From positions 1 through 33,001 of the forward strand of contig CALWJZ010000012.1 of assembly GCA_944381145.1 (NCBI GenBank): a stretch of 33,001 nt of DNA. The letters are read 5' to 3'. Every line of letters begins with the position of its first letter. The first letter of the stretch is position 1. This document shows, one piece after another, positions 23,441-32,800 of this stretch. The DNA is from an uncultured Clostridia bacterium (lineage in GTDB: Bacteria; Bacillota; Clostridia; Christensenellales; UBA1242). The notes beneath the pieces were generated by a model, which worked only from the letters and a program-made list of their open reading frames with translations, was not told the DNA's origin and ran no database searches. The translations under genes and the position numbers were made by a program.

Positions 23441-24022
23441 CTATTCTAAAAATTGATCAAATTTATTCAAAATATCTATTCTTCCCAAACCATTATCACT
23501 ACTAGAAGGAAAAACATTACTGCTTCCCACTCCTAAATAATTTGCTATTTTTTGTATCTGAGGTTTTATTTTGCTTTTTCCAAATTTATCACATTTGGTA
23601 GCAATTATAATAAAAGGTATTTGATAATAATTCAAAAACTTTAACATTTGTTTATCCTGATCCGTTGGTTCTATTCTAATATCAACTAACATACAAACAC
23701 ACTTTAAATTGCTATTATTTATCAAATATGGTTCTATCATACTTTGCCAATTGGCAACTTCTGACTTACTTGCTTTAGCAAAACCATATCCAGGCAAATC
23801 AACAAAATATATATTATTATTTATTAAAAAATAATTAATTAATCTTGTTCTTCCTGGAGTTGCACTTGTTTTGCATAATTTAGAATTTTTAGTGAGCATA
23901 TTAATCAAAGAACTTTTGCCAACATTACTTCTACCAACAAAAGCTATTTGATTATAATCGTCTAAATTAATTGTAGATATGTTTGTTGCACTTGTTATAA
24001 ACTTAGCACTTTTTATTTCCAT
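23441..24022 (-). CDS. engB: Ribosome biogenesis GTPase EngB/YsxC
   Basis: A 193-residue small GTPase needed for assembly of the 50S subunit. G1 is 'GRSNVGKSSL', the G2 region is 'TPGRTRLINYF', G3 is 'DLPGYGFAK', G4 is 'TKCDK' and a G5-like 'SSSDN' follows near the C terminus. The length is normal. It starts 11 bp after clpX with GAGGT upstream, so it is probably cotranscribed. In Bacillus lonA lies between clpX and ysxC; it is missing here. Confidence 0.95.
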   Translation of the reverse strand: MEIKSAKFITSATNISTINLDDYNQIAFVGRSNVGKSSLINMLTKNSKLCKTSATPGRTRLINYFLINNNIYFVDLPGYGFAKASKSEVANWQSMIEPYLINNSNLKCVCMLVDIRIEPTDQDKQMLKFLNYYQIPFIIIATKCDKFGKSKIKPQIQKIANYLGVGSSNVFPSSSDNGLGRIDILNKFDQFLE

Positions 24023-24033
24023 TTCTACCTCAA

Positions 24034-25341
24034 TTAAGCAGTTTTTTCTTCTGTACTTTGCTTTGTATTACCTTCATGCATTTTTGAACTTTCAATTTTT
24101 TTATGTTCTATTATTGGCAAACCATTATTTACAGTATTAGCAGTGACTTTTATTTTAGAAATTGTTCTATCATCTGGAGTATTAAACATGATATCCAACA
24201 TGACATCTTCCATTATTGTTCTAAGACCTCTAGCACCTGTTTTCAACTGCATAGCTTTCTTAGCAATTGTTTTCACAGCTTCGTCATCTATATCCAAGTT
24301 TACACCATCTATTTTGAACATTGTTTTATATTGTTTAACCAAAGCATTTTTTGGTTCTGTCATTATTTTTACTAAAGCATCTTCAGTCAGCTCATCTAAA
24401 CCAACAACTATTGGTAATCTTCCAACAAATTCAGGAATAAGCCCATATTTGATCAAATCTTGAGGCTGAATTTGTTTGATTAGTTCGCTTGTTTTCTTTT
24501 CAGAAGTATCTTCTTCTGAACTAAATCCAAAAGAAGTTTTATTTACTCTTTTTTCTATAATTTTATTAAGAGATACAAAAGCTCCACCACAAATAAACAA
24601 TATATTTTTCGTATCAATTTGTAATAATTCTTGTTGTGGATGTTTTCTTCCACCTTGTGGAGGAACATTTGCGACTGTACTTTCTATTATTTTTAATAGT
24701 GCTTGTTGAACTCCTTCTCCACTTACATCTCTAGTTATACTTGGATTTTCAGATTTTCTTGTTATTTTATCTATTTCATCAATATAAATAATTCCTTGTT
24801 CTGCTTTCTTTATGTCATAATTAGCATTTTGTATAAGTTTCAACAAAACGTTTTCTACATCTTCTCCAACATAACCAGCTTCAGTCAAAGTAGTAGCATC
24901 TGCTGTTGCAAAAGGTACTTGCAATATTTTTGCAAGTATTCGTGCCAACATTGTTTTTCCACTACCAGTAGGACCAATAAGCAAAACATTACTTTTGTCC
25001 AAATCAAGCGCTTCATTTTCTTTTTTTGAATTTTGGATATCTATATTATAATTAATTCTTTTGTAATGATTATAAACAGCAACACTGAGTACTCTTTTGG
25101 CTTCATCTTGTCCTATTACATATTCGTCAAGCATTTTCTTTAATTCACTTGGAGTAGGTAATGCAATTTTGTTCTGATTAGTATTCCTTTTTGTTTTTGC
25201 CAACATTTCACTACATATAGCCACACAATCTTCACAAATAAACGAACTACCATCAGGACTAGTTATCATATTTTTTGTTTCTAGTTGACTTCTTCCACAA
25301 AAAGAACATTCCATTATTATTTTGTCTAAATCTTTTTCCAT
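24034..25341 (-). CDS. clpX: ATP-dependent unfoldase ClpX
   Basis: A 435-residue AAA+ ATPase that unfolds substrates and feeds them to ClpP. The N-terminal C4 zinc-binding domain is complete ('CSFCGRSQ...ICEDCVAIC'). Then come Walker A '[11 protein letters not shown]', the pore loop 'GYVGEDVE', Walker B '[10 protein letters not shown]', '[19 protein letters not shown]' and the sensor region '[21 protein letters not shown]'. An AAGGGG ribosome site lies just before the ATG. It follows clpP by 68 bp containing a hairpin, so ClpX and ClpP levels may be set separately. Confidence 0.97.
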   Translation of the reverse strand: MEKDLDKIIMECSFCGRSQLETKNMITSPDGSSFICEDCVAICSEMLAKTKRNTNQNKIALPTPSELKKMLDEYVIGQDEAKRVLSVAVYNHYKRINYNIDIQNSKKENEALDLDKSNVLLIGPTGSGKTMLARILAKILQVPFATADATTLTEAGYVGEDVENVLLKLIQNANYDIKKAEQGIIYIDEIDKITRKSENPSITRDVSGEGVQQALLKIIESTVANVPPQGGRKHPQQELLQIDTKNILFICGGAFVSLNKIIEKRVNKTSFGFSSEEDTSEKKTSELIKQIQPQDLIKYGLIPEFVGRLPIVVGLDELTEDALVKIMTEPKNALVKQYKTMFKIDGVNLDIDDEAVKTIAKKAMQLKTGARGLRTIMEDVMLDIMFNTPDDRTISKIKVTANTVNNGLPIIEHKKIESSKMHEGNTKQSTEEKTA

Positions 25342-25364
25342 ATTACCCCTTTAAAACTTAAAAA

Positions 25365-25396
25365 GTACTACGCTTTATTATTTAGTTGCATAGTAC
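25365..25396 (-). terminator. Hairpin between clpP and clpX (attenuator-like)
   Basis: A 9-bp stem with one mismatch (25365-25373 with 25388-25396), followed on the minus strand by TTTTT. It lies directly after clpP and before the clpX ribosome site, so it may terminate part of the transcription or protect the clpP mRNA 3' end. Confidence 0.5.
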
Positions 25397-25409
25397 CCTA
25401 AAATTCTTA

Positions 25410-25994
25410 TTACTTACTTCCTCTAGTTATAACTTTATCAACTAATCCGTAAGCAACTGCTTCATCAGCTGTCATAAAGTAATCTCTGTCTACATCTTTT
25501 TCAACTTTTTTGATAGGTTGACCAGTATTTTTAGACAACATTTCTATCATTTTTTTCTTTATTTTAATAATATGATTTGCAGTAATTTCAATGTCACTAG
25601 CTTGACCTTGGGCACCACCTAATGGTTGATGAATCATAACCTCACTATTAGGCAGACAAAATCTTTTACCCTTTGTACCTGCTGATAATAAGAAAGCTCC
25701 CATAGATGCAGCCAGTCCTATACAAATCGTAGATACATCACATTTGACATATTTCATAGTATCATAAATAGCCATACCAGCAGTAACACTTCCACCTGGA
25801 CTATTTATGTATACACAAATATCTTTATCTGGGTTTTTTGCTTCTAAATATATAAGTTGTGCCACAATTGTATTTGCAGAAGCATCATCAATTTCTCCTG
25901 AAATAAAAACTATTCTATCTTCAAGCAATCTACTATAAATATCATAACTTCTCTCTCCTGAAGTAGTCTGATCAACAACGTATGGTATTAACAT
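25410..25994 (-). CDS. clpP: ATP-dependent Clp protease proteolytic subunit ClpP
   Basis: A 194-residue serine protease that forms the tetradecameric degradation chamber. The catalytic Ser lies in '[14 protein letters not shown]', His in 'MIHQPLGG', and Asp in the '[20 protein letters not shown]' stretch. '[19 protein letters not shown]' is the classic substrate-binding strand. Normal length, with a GGGAG ribosome site before the ATG. The order tig-clpP-clpX is conserved widely in bacteria. Confidence 0.97.
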   Translation of the reverse strand: MLIPYVVDQTTSGERSYDIYSRLLEDRIVFISGEIDDASANTIVAQLIYLEAKNPDKDICVYINSPGGSVTAGMAIYDTMKYVKCDVSTICIGLAASMGAFLLSAGTKGKRFCLPNSEVMIHQPLGGAQGQASDIEITANHIIKIKKKMIEMLSKNTGQPIKKVEKDVDRDYFMTADEAVAYGLVDKVITRGSK

Positions 25995-26009
25995 AATATC
26001 TCCCTAATA

Positions 26010-27287
26010 TTATTTATTATTCTCGACTAAAAATTCCAACAATTTGTTCATAAGTATTTCATTTTTGATATAATTTAATCTTTCGTCAGTTAATGTAGAC
26101 TTATACTCTTCTACTGTTTTATTTATTCTTTTTGCAATTTTTTCGATATAGTTATCCAAATCATTATCATTTACGTCAAATTTTTCATTTTTTAAAATTT
26201 CTTGTAATGCAAGTCTAATTTTTACGCTCTTCAATGCATCATCTTTTCTTTCTTCTCTTAATTTATCTACAGTTGTATTTAGATATTTTGCATAAGCTTC
26301 CAAATTTGCGCCTTGATACATTAGTCTATATTCCATATCTTGCATAATAGCATCTAATTCACGTTTAACCATTATATCAGGAACTTCAACTTCCATATTT
26401 TTTACTATTTCGTCTAAAATTTTATTTTCTGTCTGTACTTTAGCATCTTCGTTTGCATGTTCAGCCAAATGTTCCTTAATGTGTTTTTTATATTCTTCAA
26501 GGGTCTCAAACTCACTAACATCACTAGCTAATTGATCATTAATTTCTGGTAATTCTTTCACTTTTACTGCGTTAATTTTTACTTCGAATTTTGCATCTTT
26601 TCCTGCCAAATTTTCTGCTTGGTAATCTGCTGGGAATTTTACATAAACATCTTTTTCATCTCCAGCTTTTAGTCCTATCAATTGATCTTCAAAGTTATCA
26701 ATAAAACTATGACTACCTATTTCAAGATCAAATCCCTCAGCAGAACCACCTTGAAAATATTCACCATTAACACTTCCTTTGAAATCAATGTTTGCTATAT
26801 TTCCTTTTTCAACAGCACCATCTTTTTCAACAAGTCTTGTATTTTGAATTTGAACTCTCTTTAGTTCTTCCTCAACATCATTATCTGATATTTCTTTTGG
26901 CTGCATGTTAATTTTTAAGCCTTTGTAAGTTCCCAATTTAACTTCAGGTCTAACTGGAATTTCAGCAACAATTGTAATTCCTGTATCATCCAATTTTTCT
27001 ACTTTTAATTCAGGGCTATCTATAGGATCAATTGATTTATCTTTTTCAAGTATTTCAATATAATGTTTATTGAAACCTTCTGTTATAGCATCTTCAAAAA
27101 AGATATGTGGACCATACATTTTTTCAATCATTTTTCTTGGAGCTTTTCCAGATCTAAACCCCTCAACTTTATATTTATCTTTATTTTTATTATAAGCATC
27201 TTCAACCAAACTTTCCCATTCATTTGCATTTAGTTCAAGTCTAAGTTCAATATTTTTATTTTCTAATTTTTTTGTATTATAGTTCAT
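26010..27287 (-). CDS. tig: Trigger factor (ribosome-bound chaperone)
   Basis: A 425-residue chaperone acting on nascent chains at the ribosome exit. The N-terminal ribosome-binding loop is 'EGFRSGKAPRKMIEKMYG' (family GFRxGKxP). The FKBP-type prolyl isomerase domain follows at about residues 155-240 ('KGNIANIDFKGSVNGEYFQGGSAEGFDLEIGSHSFIDNFEDQLIGL'), then the helical substrate-binding arms to the C terminus. I chose the ATG at 27287, seven bases after AAGGAG; the frame opens ten codons earlier without a site. clpP follows after 15 bp. Confidence 0.96.
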   Translation of the reverse strand: MNYNTKKLENKNIELRLELNANEWESLVEDAYNKNKDKYKVEGFRSGKAPRKMIEKMYGPHIFFEDAITEGFNKHYIEILEKDKSIDPIDSPELKVEKLDDTGITIVAEIPVRPEVKLGTYKGLKINMQPKEISDNDVEEELKRVQIQNTRLVEKDGAVEKGNIANIDFKGSVNGEYFQGGSAEGFDLEIGSHSFIDNFEDQLIGLKAGDEKDVYVKFPADYQAENLAGKDAKFEVKINAVKVKELPEINDQLASDVSEFETLEEYKKHIKEHLAEHANEDAKVQTENKILDEIVKNMEVEVPDIMVKRELDAIMQDMEYRLMYQGANLEAYAKYLNTTVDKLREERKDDALKSVKIRLALQEILKNEKFDVNDNDLDNYIEKIAKRINKTVEEYKSTLTDERLNYIKNEILMNKLLEFLVENNK

Positions 27288-27439
27288 TTGTTTTCTCCTT
27301 AAAACTCTTATATTCACTAAAAAGCAAAAATATTATACCATATTTTATTATTTATTGCAACATAAATATAATCAAATTAAATCGCTAAAATTGTCTTTTA
27401 AACACAATTAAATTTATTTAAGTACCATTTAAAAAATCA

Positions 27440-27784
27440 TTAAAATATTGCAATCACAATTAAACAAAGTCCCATCATAAAATATAATATCGCTTGCAAA
27501 ATATTACTTTTTTTTGACCATTTTAATTTTTTATCCGTTTTTATTGGATCTTTGTCTTCATATGGTAATTTATTAAACATTTCAAGATTTTTATCAATAA
27601 CTTTATTTTGATAAATAAATTTAATTCCCAATACAATAAAAAACAACCCTTCGCTCAATAACAAAATTATAAACGCAAAATTCCAGAATTGAGCAAAACA
27701 AATAAAAATGATTGCAATTATTTGCAATATAAACATAGTTATATTAAGTTTACTTTTAAAAAATTTTTTTATATACTCATTCAT
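27440..27784 (-). CDS. Small membrane protein, unknown function
   Basis: A 114-residue protein not recognised as a known family. It has two hydrophobic helices near the N terminus (about residues 15-35 and 37-57), a charged cytoplasmic-type segment ('DKNLEMFNKLPYEDKDPIKTDKKLKWSKK'), and a third helix at the C-terminal end ('ILYFMMGLCLIVIAIF'). The ribosome site is weak. It stands between the small membrane protein at 27878 and tig. The helix pattern and absence of frame breaks suggest a real gene, but it has no informative motif. Confidence 0.6.
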   Translation of the reverse strand: MNEYIKKFFKSKLNITMFILQIIAIIFICFAQFWNFAFIILLLSEGLFFIVLGIKFIYQNKVIDKNLEMFNKLPYEDKDPIKTDKKLKWSKKSNILQAILYFMMGLCLIVIAIF

Positions 27785-27841
27785 TTCTATGATATTATAT
27801 CACAAAATTAATGAAAAGTAATCTAACTTTAATAAAAAAGT

Positions 27842-27875
27842 AAAAACCTCATCAATCAAACAAGATGAGGTTTTT
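27842..27875. terminator. Bidirectional terminator
   Basis: A perfect 12-bp stem (27842-27853 with 27864-27875) with a 10-base loop and A/T runs at its ends. On the minus strand it ends the 88-residue membrane protein gene. Confidence 0.85.
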
Positions 27876-27877
27876 AC

Positions 27878-28144
27878 TTATATTATCATAAATACTACTA
27901 TCAAAACTACGCAAATTACCCAAACTAAATAATATGCCCAGTGACGACGATAATATGCAAAATAAAATGCAGACACAGCAGTAACCGAATAAGCCAAAAT
28001 TTCTGCAATAAGTCTGAGAGTACTTGATAGATTTCCACCACCAATTTTACCAATCAACAAAGCCAAGCCAATGCACACTATTGCAATGAACGAAATTAAA
28101 TTCAAAAATCCTCGCCAACTCATTCCACCAGTATTTTTAGCCAT
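27878..28144 (-). CDS. Small membrane protein, unknown function
   Basis: An 88-residue protein with three hydrophobic segments (about residues 12-32, 42-64 and 68-88) and very few charges, starting 'MAKNTGGMSWRGFLNLISFIAIV'. A strong AAAGGAG ribosome site and a terminator right after the stop support a real single-gene unit. I do not recognise the family. It lies between rluD and another small membrane protein, with no shared theme visible. Confidence 0.65.
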   Translation of the reverse strand: MAKNTGGMSWRGFLNLISFIAIVCIGLALLIGKIGGGNLSSTLRLIAEILAYSVTAVSAFYFAYYRRHWAYYLVWVICVVLIVVFMII

Positions 28145-28254
28145 AATTATCTCCTTTTTAAATTAATGTTAATTTAAGTATAACAAAAAAATAAAATTTT
28201 ACATAATAAATAATTTTATTTTTTTTAATTTTCTTAAAATTTATGTAAATGAAA

Positions 28255-29148
28255 CTAGTTATTCTCCAATATTTTTATAATTTTTTTAAAATAATCTGGT
28301 AAATCAATTTCAAATGTCATTTCTTTGTGCTGTGTCGGATGTACAAATGAAATTTTTTTTGCATGTAATAATTGTCCTTGAAGATTGAATTTACATTTAT
28401 TTGGATTATATAATTTATCGCCAACAATAGGATGATGAATGTAAGCACTATGTACTCTAATTTGATGTGTTCGTCCTGTTTTTAATTCAAATTCAACAAG
28501 TGTATAATTTGAAAAATTTTTGATTACTCGGTAAATTGTATGCGCTAATTTACCATTATCTAGAACTGCCATTTTTAGTCTATTCTTTGGATCTCTGCCA
28601 AAATTCGAAATAATTTCACCATCATTTTTTACTATCCCATCAACAATTGCCCAATAAATCCTTTTGCATGTTTTATTTGCAATTTGTTTGCTTAATTCGA
28701 CATGAGCAAAATCATTTTTCGCAATTATAATTAATCCACTGGTATCTTTGTCAAGCCTATGTACTATTCCAGGTCTAATTATACCATTTATACTACTAAG
28801 ACTATCTAATTTAAACATAAGTGCATTAACTAGCGTATGGTCATAATTTTTGACTGCAGGGTGTACAACCATTCCTTGTGGCTTGTTCACTACAGCAAGA
28901 TCATTGTCTTCGTATATAATTTCAATAGGGATATCTTGTGCTTCTGCAGATAGTTTTTTTTCTTGTACTTCTAAAACTTCAATTTGGTCATTTAGTTTTA
29001 AATTGTATCCTGCTTTAACTTTCTTTCCATTTACCAAAACATAGCCATTTTCTATCCAATGTTTAATATGAGACCTTGTCTTGTCTGAATATTTTTCTTG
29101 TAAAAAAATATCTAGTCTACTCCCTACTTTTTCCTTGCTTACTATCAT
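28255..29148 (-). CDS. RluD-type 23S rRNA pseudouridine synthase
   Basis: A 297-residue RluA-family enzyme. An N-terminal S4 RNA-binding domain (about residues 8-70, 'GSRLDIFLQEKY...VLVNGKKVKAGYNLKLNDQIEV') precedes the catalytic domain, with active-site Asp in 'RPGIVHRLDKDTSGLIIIAKN' and the late motif 'LKTGRTHQIRVH'. The S4 domain suggests an RluD/YlyB-type enzyme acting on the large-subunit rRNA. It overlaps lspA by 32 bp, with AAAGGA before the ATG. The lspA-ylyB neighbourhood is also found in Bacillus. Which uridine is modified cannot be read from sequence. Confidence 0.92.
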   Translation of the reverse strand: MIVSKEKVGSRLDIFLQEKYSDKTRSHIKHWIENGYVLVNGKKVKAGYNLKLNDQIEVLEVQEKKLSAEAQDIPIEIIYEDNDLAVVNKPQGMVVHPAVKNYDHTLVNALMFKLDSLSSINGIIRPGIVHRLDKDTSGLIIIAKNDFAHVELSKQIANKTCKRIYWAIVDGIVKNDGEIISNFGRDPKNRLKMAVLDNGKLAHTIYRVIKNFSNYTLVEFELKTGRTHQIRVHSAYIHHPIVGDKLYNPNKCKFNLQGQLLHAKKISFVHPTQHKEMTFEIDLPDYFKKIIKILENN

Positions 29149-29629
29149 CTTTTGATTCCTTTCTTTCTGTAATAAAAGTTTTTATTAAATGAATTACAAT
29201 GAAAATAACACCTAACGTTATCAATAAATCGGCTATATTAAAAACAAAACTAAAAATTTTGATTGCTATAAAATCTCTTACATAACCCAAAAAAATTCTA
29301 TCAATTAAATTTCCAATCGCACCACTAATAACAAAAGACAATCCTAAAATATACCAAATTTCATTTTTGTGATTAAAGTAATCATAAACAAAAAAAGCTA
29401 TAATAAATAATATTGAAACTATCGTCAACATTACTGTACTATCTCCAAACATTCCATATGCTGCACCTGTATTTTTTACGAAAGTAAATTCAAAAAAATT
29501 TGGAATAACTATTATATTATCTAAGTTGTTTTCAAAATAATTTGCAAAAATTACCTTTGTAATTAAATCTAAGGCTACACCCAAGACAATTATAATTGAC
29601 AAAATTAAATAGCTTGTTTTCTTCTTCAT
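29117..29629 (-). CDS. lspA: Lipoprotein signal peptidase LspA
   Basis: A 170-residue membrane aspartic protease (signal peptidase II) that removes signal peptides from lipid-modified prolipoproteins. It has four membrane helices. The two catalytic aspartates are in 'NLIDRIFLGYVRDFIAI' and 'FVFNIADLLITLG', and 'FVKNTGAAYGMF' is also conserved. The C-terminal ~17 residues are charged and hydrophilic, and their codons overlap the start of the rluD-type gene, which points to coupling. Confidence 0.96.
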   Translation of the reverse strand: MKKKTSYLILSIIIVLGVALDLITKVIFANYFENNLDNIIVIPNFFEFTFVKNTGAAYGMFGDSTVMLTIVSILFIIAFFVYDYFNHKNEIWYILGLSFVISGAIGNLIDRIFLGYVRDFIAIKIFSFVFNIADLLITLGVIFIVIHLIKTFITERKESKDDSKQGKSRE

Positions 29630-29793
29630 TATTATCTATACCAATTAATATTTAAATTCAAACATCAATACAATTATTTTATATTTTTGTTGAAAGTTGT
29701 AATTATATTATAACTAAGTATAATAAAATCAACAAATAAATTACATATTTTTCAATTTATAATTAAGAGTATCTTTTCAAAATTAGACAAAAT

Positions 29794-30597
29794 TTATAGA
29801 TTATTATATAAATCATATTTTATTTTTATTATTGATGAAATAGCATATTTAAGGGAATAATTTGTAGAAGAATTATCGATAGTTTTCAAAATTGTCTGAT
29901 TAAGTAATTCATCAATTTTGAGAAGTGCATCTTGAATCTTCTGCAAATCAACACCTTTATTTATGTAATTTTGAATATTACTAATATGAACTTTACAATC
30001 TCCTCTTAGAGAACTAATTTCACTACTAATAGCAAAATTATTGCTTTCACCTTTATCAAAAGAAATAGAAAAATTATATAAACTGTTATATAAGTCATCA
30101 ATAAAATTAAATGCTTCTCTTATTTTGGCAACATCTTTATTATCTATTTCTTGAAAGTTTAATTCGATTTTTGGAATAATTATTTCTTTAATATTTACAT
30201 CATAATTACTATCACTTAAATTTTTGAGAACTGATTCAGCATCTTTGTAAGATTTATATATATTGCCTATTACAAAATAATTTTTATCATACCATATAAA
30301 TCCACTAGCACCTTGAATTGTAGATCCTGTAGCAACTTCATAAGCTTTGCTTTCTTCAGAATACTCACCAAGTGTTACAGCGAAATATAAATGTTTATTA
30401 ATATTTATTTTTGTTCCACCAAAAATTAATGTAGAAGAAATATTTCCAACACTTAATGCATCACTTAAATAAATAGAAGAAAACACTACTCCTATCACAG
30501 TGATAATACAAATAAAAAAAATAAATAAATTTTTAAATCGCTTTTTTAAGGGCTTTTTTATAATTTTGACATCTTCATAATATGCATTTTTTGACAT
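29794..30597 (-). CDS. Bitopic membrane protein with SPOR-like region
   Basis: About 267 residues: a basic cytoplasmic N terminus ('KIIKKPLKKRFKN'), one membrane helix ('LFIFFICIITVIGVVFSSIYL'), then an extracellular part. Its first ~75 residues resemble a SPOR domain ('LYFAVTLGEYSEESKAYEVATGSTIQGASGFIWYDKNYFVIGNIYKSYKDAESVLKNL'), which in other proteins binds bare glycan strands at septa. The rest is helical. The layout recalls SpoIIB of Bacillus, a septum-located sporulation protein, but homology is unproven. The start is uncertain: the ATG at 30597 is preferred, although its AAGGAG lies 16 bases away, and the frame opens with a TTG at 30636. Confidence 0.6.
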   Translation of the reverse strand: MSKNAYYEDVKIIKKPLKKRFKNLFIFFICIITVIGVVFSSIYLSDALSVGNISSTLIFGGTKININKHLYFAVTLGEYSEESKAYEVATGSTIQGASGFIWYDKNYFVIGNIYKSYKDAESVLKNLSDSNYDVNIKEIIIPKIELNFQEIDNKDVAKIREAFNFIDDLYNSLYNFSISFDKGESNNFAISSEISSLRGDCKVHISNIQNYINKGVDLQKIQDALLKIDELLNQTILKTIDNSSTNYSLKYAISSIIKIKYDLYNNL

Positions 30598-30838
30598 AAA
30601 AGTTGCAAACACACTCCTTTTATATGATATAACCAAATTACAAAATAAAGTTTGTTAATATTTAAAAAATATAAATGCTTAACAATTACTTTAGTGCACA
30701 ATTCTTTGTTTATTTTATGTATATTATTCAATATCAAAAATTATACAAAAGAAATTATAAGATGACAAAATTGTATTTGTTTATGAGTATTTTAATTTTT
30801 CAATATTTAGTAAACTTAATAAAAATAAGGAGAAAAAT

Positions 30839-31120
30839 ATGTATATTGAACCACTTTTCGATAGAGTTGTAGTCAGACAACTTCCTATAAAAAATGAAAA
30901 AATCGGGAATATTATTTTGCCTGAAATAGCTAAGCAACCCGAAATTAGCGAAGTTATTGCGTTAGGAATAGGAAAACTTGACGGCAAAGATATTAAATTT
31001 GAAGTCAAGGTTGGCGACAAAGTAATATATAACAAATTCAATGGAAGTGAATTTAAAATTGATGGCACAACTTACACTATTATAAAAGAAAAAGATATTT
31101 TAGCAAAAATAAAACAATAA
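30839..31120 (+). CDS. groES: Co-chaperonin GroES
   Basis: A 93-residue co-chaperonin that caps the GroEL chamber. It has the N-terminal 'IEPLFDRVVVRQLP', the mobile loop ('KIGNIILPEIAKQPE') with the hydrophobic triad IIL that contacts GroEL, 'GDKVIYNKFNGSEFKIDG', and 'YTIIKEKDILAKI'. An AAGGAGAAAAAT leader precedes the ATG and recurs before groEL. The 200-bp upstream gap has no CIRCE operator (TTAGCACTC-N9-GAGTGCTAA), so HrcA control is not evident; I could not pick a clear promoter. Confidence 0.96.
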   Translation: MYIEPLFDRVVVRQLPIKNEKIGNIILPEIAKQPEISEVIALGIGKLDGKDIKFEVKVGDKVIYNKFNGSEFKIDGTTYTIIKEKDILAKIKQ

Positions 31121-31130
31121 GGAGAAAAAT

Positions 31131-32762
31131 ATGTCAAAACAGATGTTAGTAGGATTTGATGCAATAAAAAAATTAGAAATTGGTGTTAGAAAATTATCTA
31201 ACGCTGTCAAAATAACTTTAGGACCAAAAGGAAGAAATGTCGTACTAGATAGGAAATTTGCAACACCATTAATTACTAATGATGGAGTAACCATTGCAAA
31301 AGAAATTACTCTACCCGATCCTTTTGAGAATATAGGAGCAAATTTAATAAAAGAAGTAAGCATAAAGACAAATGAGGTGGCTGGTGATGGTACAACAACT
31401 GCATGTGTCTTAGCAGAAAGCATTGTTACAGAAGGTGTCAAAAATTATACTGCAGGAGCAAATCCTATTATTCTAAAAAAAGGAATTCAAAAAGCCATAA
31501 AAGTCGCAACTGATCAACTAAAAAATATTTCAACACCAGTATCAAGCAACAAAGAGATTTTTCAAATAGCTTGTGTTAGTGCTGGTGATGAAGAAATAGG
31601 AAAATTAATTGCCGAAGGCTTTGAAAAAGTAGGAAAAGATGGTGTAATTACAGTCGAGGAAAGCAAAACATTAAAAACTGAACTAAAAATTGTAGAAGGA
31701 ATGCAATTTGATAGAGGTTATTTGTCTCCATACATGATAACAAATCCAGACAAAATGGAATGTATTCTTACAGATAGTTACATATTAATTACAGACAAAA
31801 AAATAAAAAACCTAAATGAAATTATCAATATTTTAGAACAAGTTTCACAAAGTGGAAAATCATTGCTAATTATAGCCGAAGATATTGAAAATGAAGTTTT
31901 GAGTACATTAGTATTGAATAAATTAAGAGGAGCATTAAATGTTGTCGCAGTAAAAGCTCCTGGTTATGCTGACAAACGAAAAGCATTATGTGAAGATATC
32001 GCCGTACTTACAAACGGAACATTTATATGCGATGAATTAGGTTTTGAATTAAAAGATACAGATATTTCAAAACTTGGATTTGCTACTAATATTAAAGTTA
32101 CAAAAGACCATACTACAATATCAGGTGGAAAAGGAATAAGCCAAGATATAGAAAATAGAATCTCAGAAATAAAAAGTCAAATCTCTCAAGCAGACAATGA
32201 ATTTGACAAAAATCGTTTGCAAGAAAGATTAGCAAAACTTGTCGGTGGTATTGCTGTAATTTATGTTGGTAGTGCTACAGAAGTAGAAATGCAAGAAAAG
32301 AAACTTAGAATTGAAGATGCTATTGAAGCTACAAAAAGCGCTGTAGAAGAAGGTATAGTTTGTGGTGGTGGTATTGCTCTTCTTAATTGTGTTGACGCAG
32401 TACAAAATTTGGCAAAAAATCTTATTGGTGACGAAAAAACAGGAGCAGAAATTGTTTTGAAATCATTATATGCCCCTATTAATATGATAACAGCAAATGC
32501 TGGTATCGATGGTGGTGTAGTTATAGATAAAATTTTGTCGCAAAAATCTAAAAATTTTGGATACAACGCCCTAAAAAATGAATATGTAGACATGATTGAA
32601 TGTGGAATTATTGATCCTACAAAAGTCACACGAACAGCTCTGGAAAATGCTGGAAGTGTAGCATCTACATTGTTAACCACAGAAGTTTTGGTTTGTGATA
32701 TTGAAGAAAAAATTGATACCAAAAATCCTAATGCAGTACCAAATGCTTATGGAATATATTAA
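31131..32762 (+). CDS. groEL: Chaperonin GroEL with atypical C-terminal tail
   Basis: A 543-residue chaperonin subunit. Equatorial ATP-site motifs are present ('TLGPKGRNVVLDRKF', 'TNDGVTIAKEI', 'AGDGTTTACVLAESI', and late 'GIVCGGGIALLN'). The apical and intermediate domains are intact ('GYLSPYMITNPDKMECIL', 'KRKALCEDIAVLT', 'ATEVEMQEKKLRIEDAIEATKSAVEEG'). The usual Gly-Gly-Met repeat tail is absent; the protein ends 'NPNAVPNAYGIY'. It follows groES by 10 bp with the same ribosome site, and a strong terminator lies just after the stop. Confidence 0.97.
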   Translation: MSKQMLVGFDAIKKLEIGVRKLSNAVKITLGPKGRNVVLDRKFATPLITNDGVTIAKEITLPDPFENIGANLIKEVSIKTNEVAGDGTTTACVLAESIVTEGVKNYTAGANPIILKKGIQKAIKVATDQLKNISTPVSSNKEIFQIACVSAGDEEIGKLIAEGFEKVGKDGVITVEESKTLKTELKIVEGMQFDRGYLSPYMITNPDKMECILTDSYILITDKKIKNLNEIINILEQVSQSGKSLLIIAEDIENEVLSTLVLNKLRGALNVVAVKAPGYADKRKALCEDIAVLTNGTFICDELGFELKDTDISKLGFATNIKVTKDHTTISGGKGISQDIENRISEIKSQISQADNEFDKNRLQERLAKLVGGIAVIYVGSATEVEMQEKKLRIEDAIEATKSAVEEGIVCGGGIALLNCVDAVQNLAKNLIGDEKTGAEIVLKSLYAPINMITANAGIDGGVVIDKILSQKSKNFGYNALKNEYVDMIECGIIDPTKVTRTALENAGSVASTLLTTEVLVCDIEEKIDTKNPNAVPNAYGIY

Positions 32763-32767
32763 TAAAA

Positions 32768-32794
32768 AACCTATAGTAGACATTACTATAGGTT
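32768..32794. terminator. Bidirectional terminator between groEL and the RluA-family gene
   Basis: A perfect 11-bp stem (32768-32778 with 32784-32794) with a 5-base loop, A-run before and seven T after. It serves the two convergent genes. Confidence 0.9.
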
Positions 32795-32800
32795 TTTTTG

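Noticed and set aside
30690..30720. A TTTAGTGCAC stretch as a CIRCE half-site
   Set aside because: It does not match either CIRCE arm, and no inverted partner lies nine bases away.
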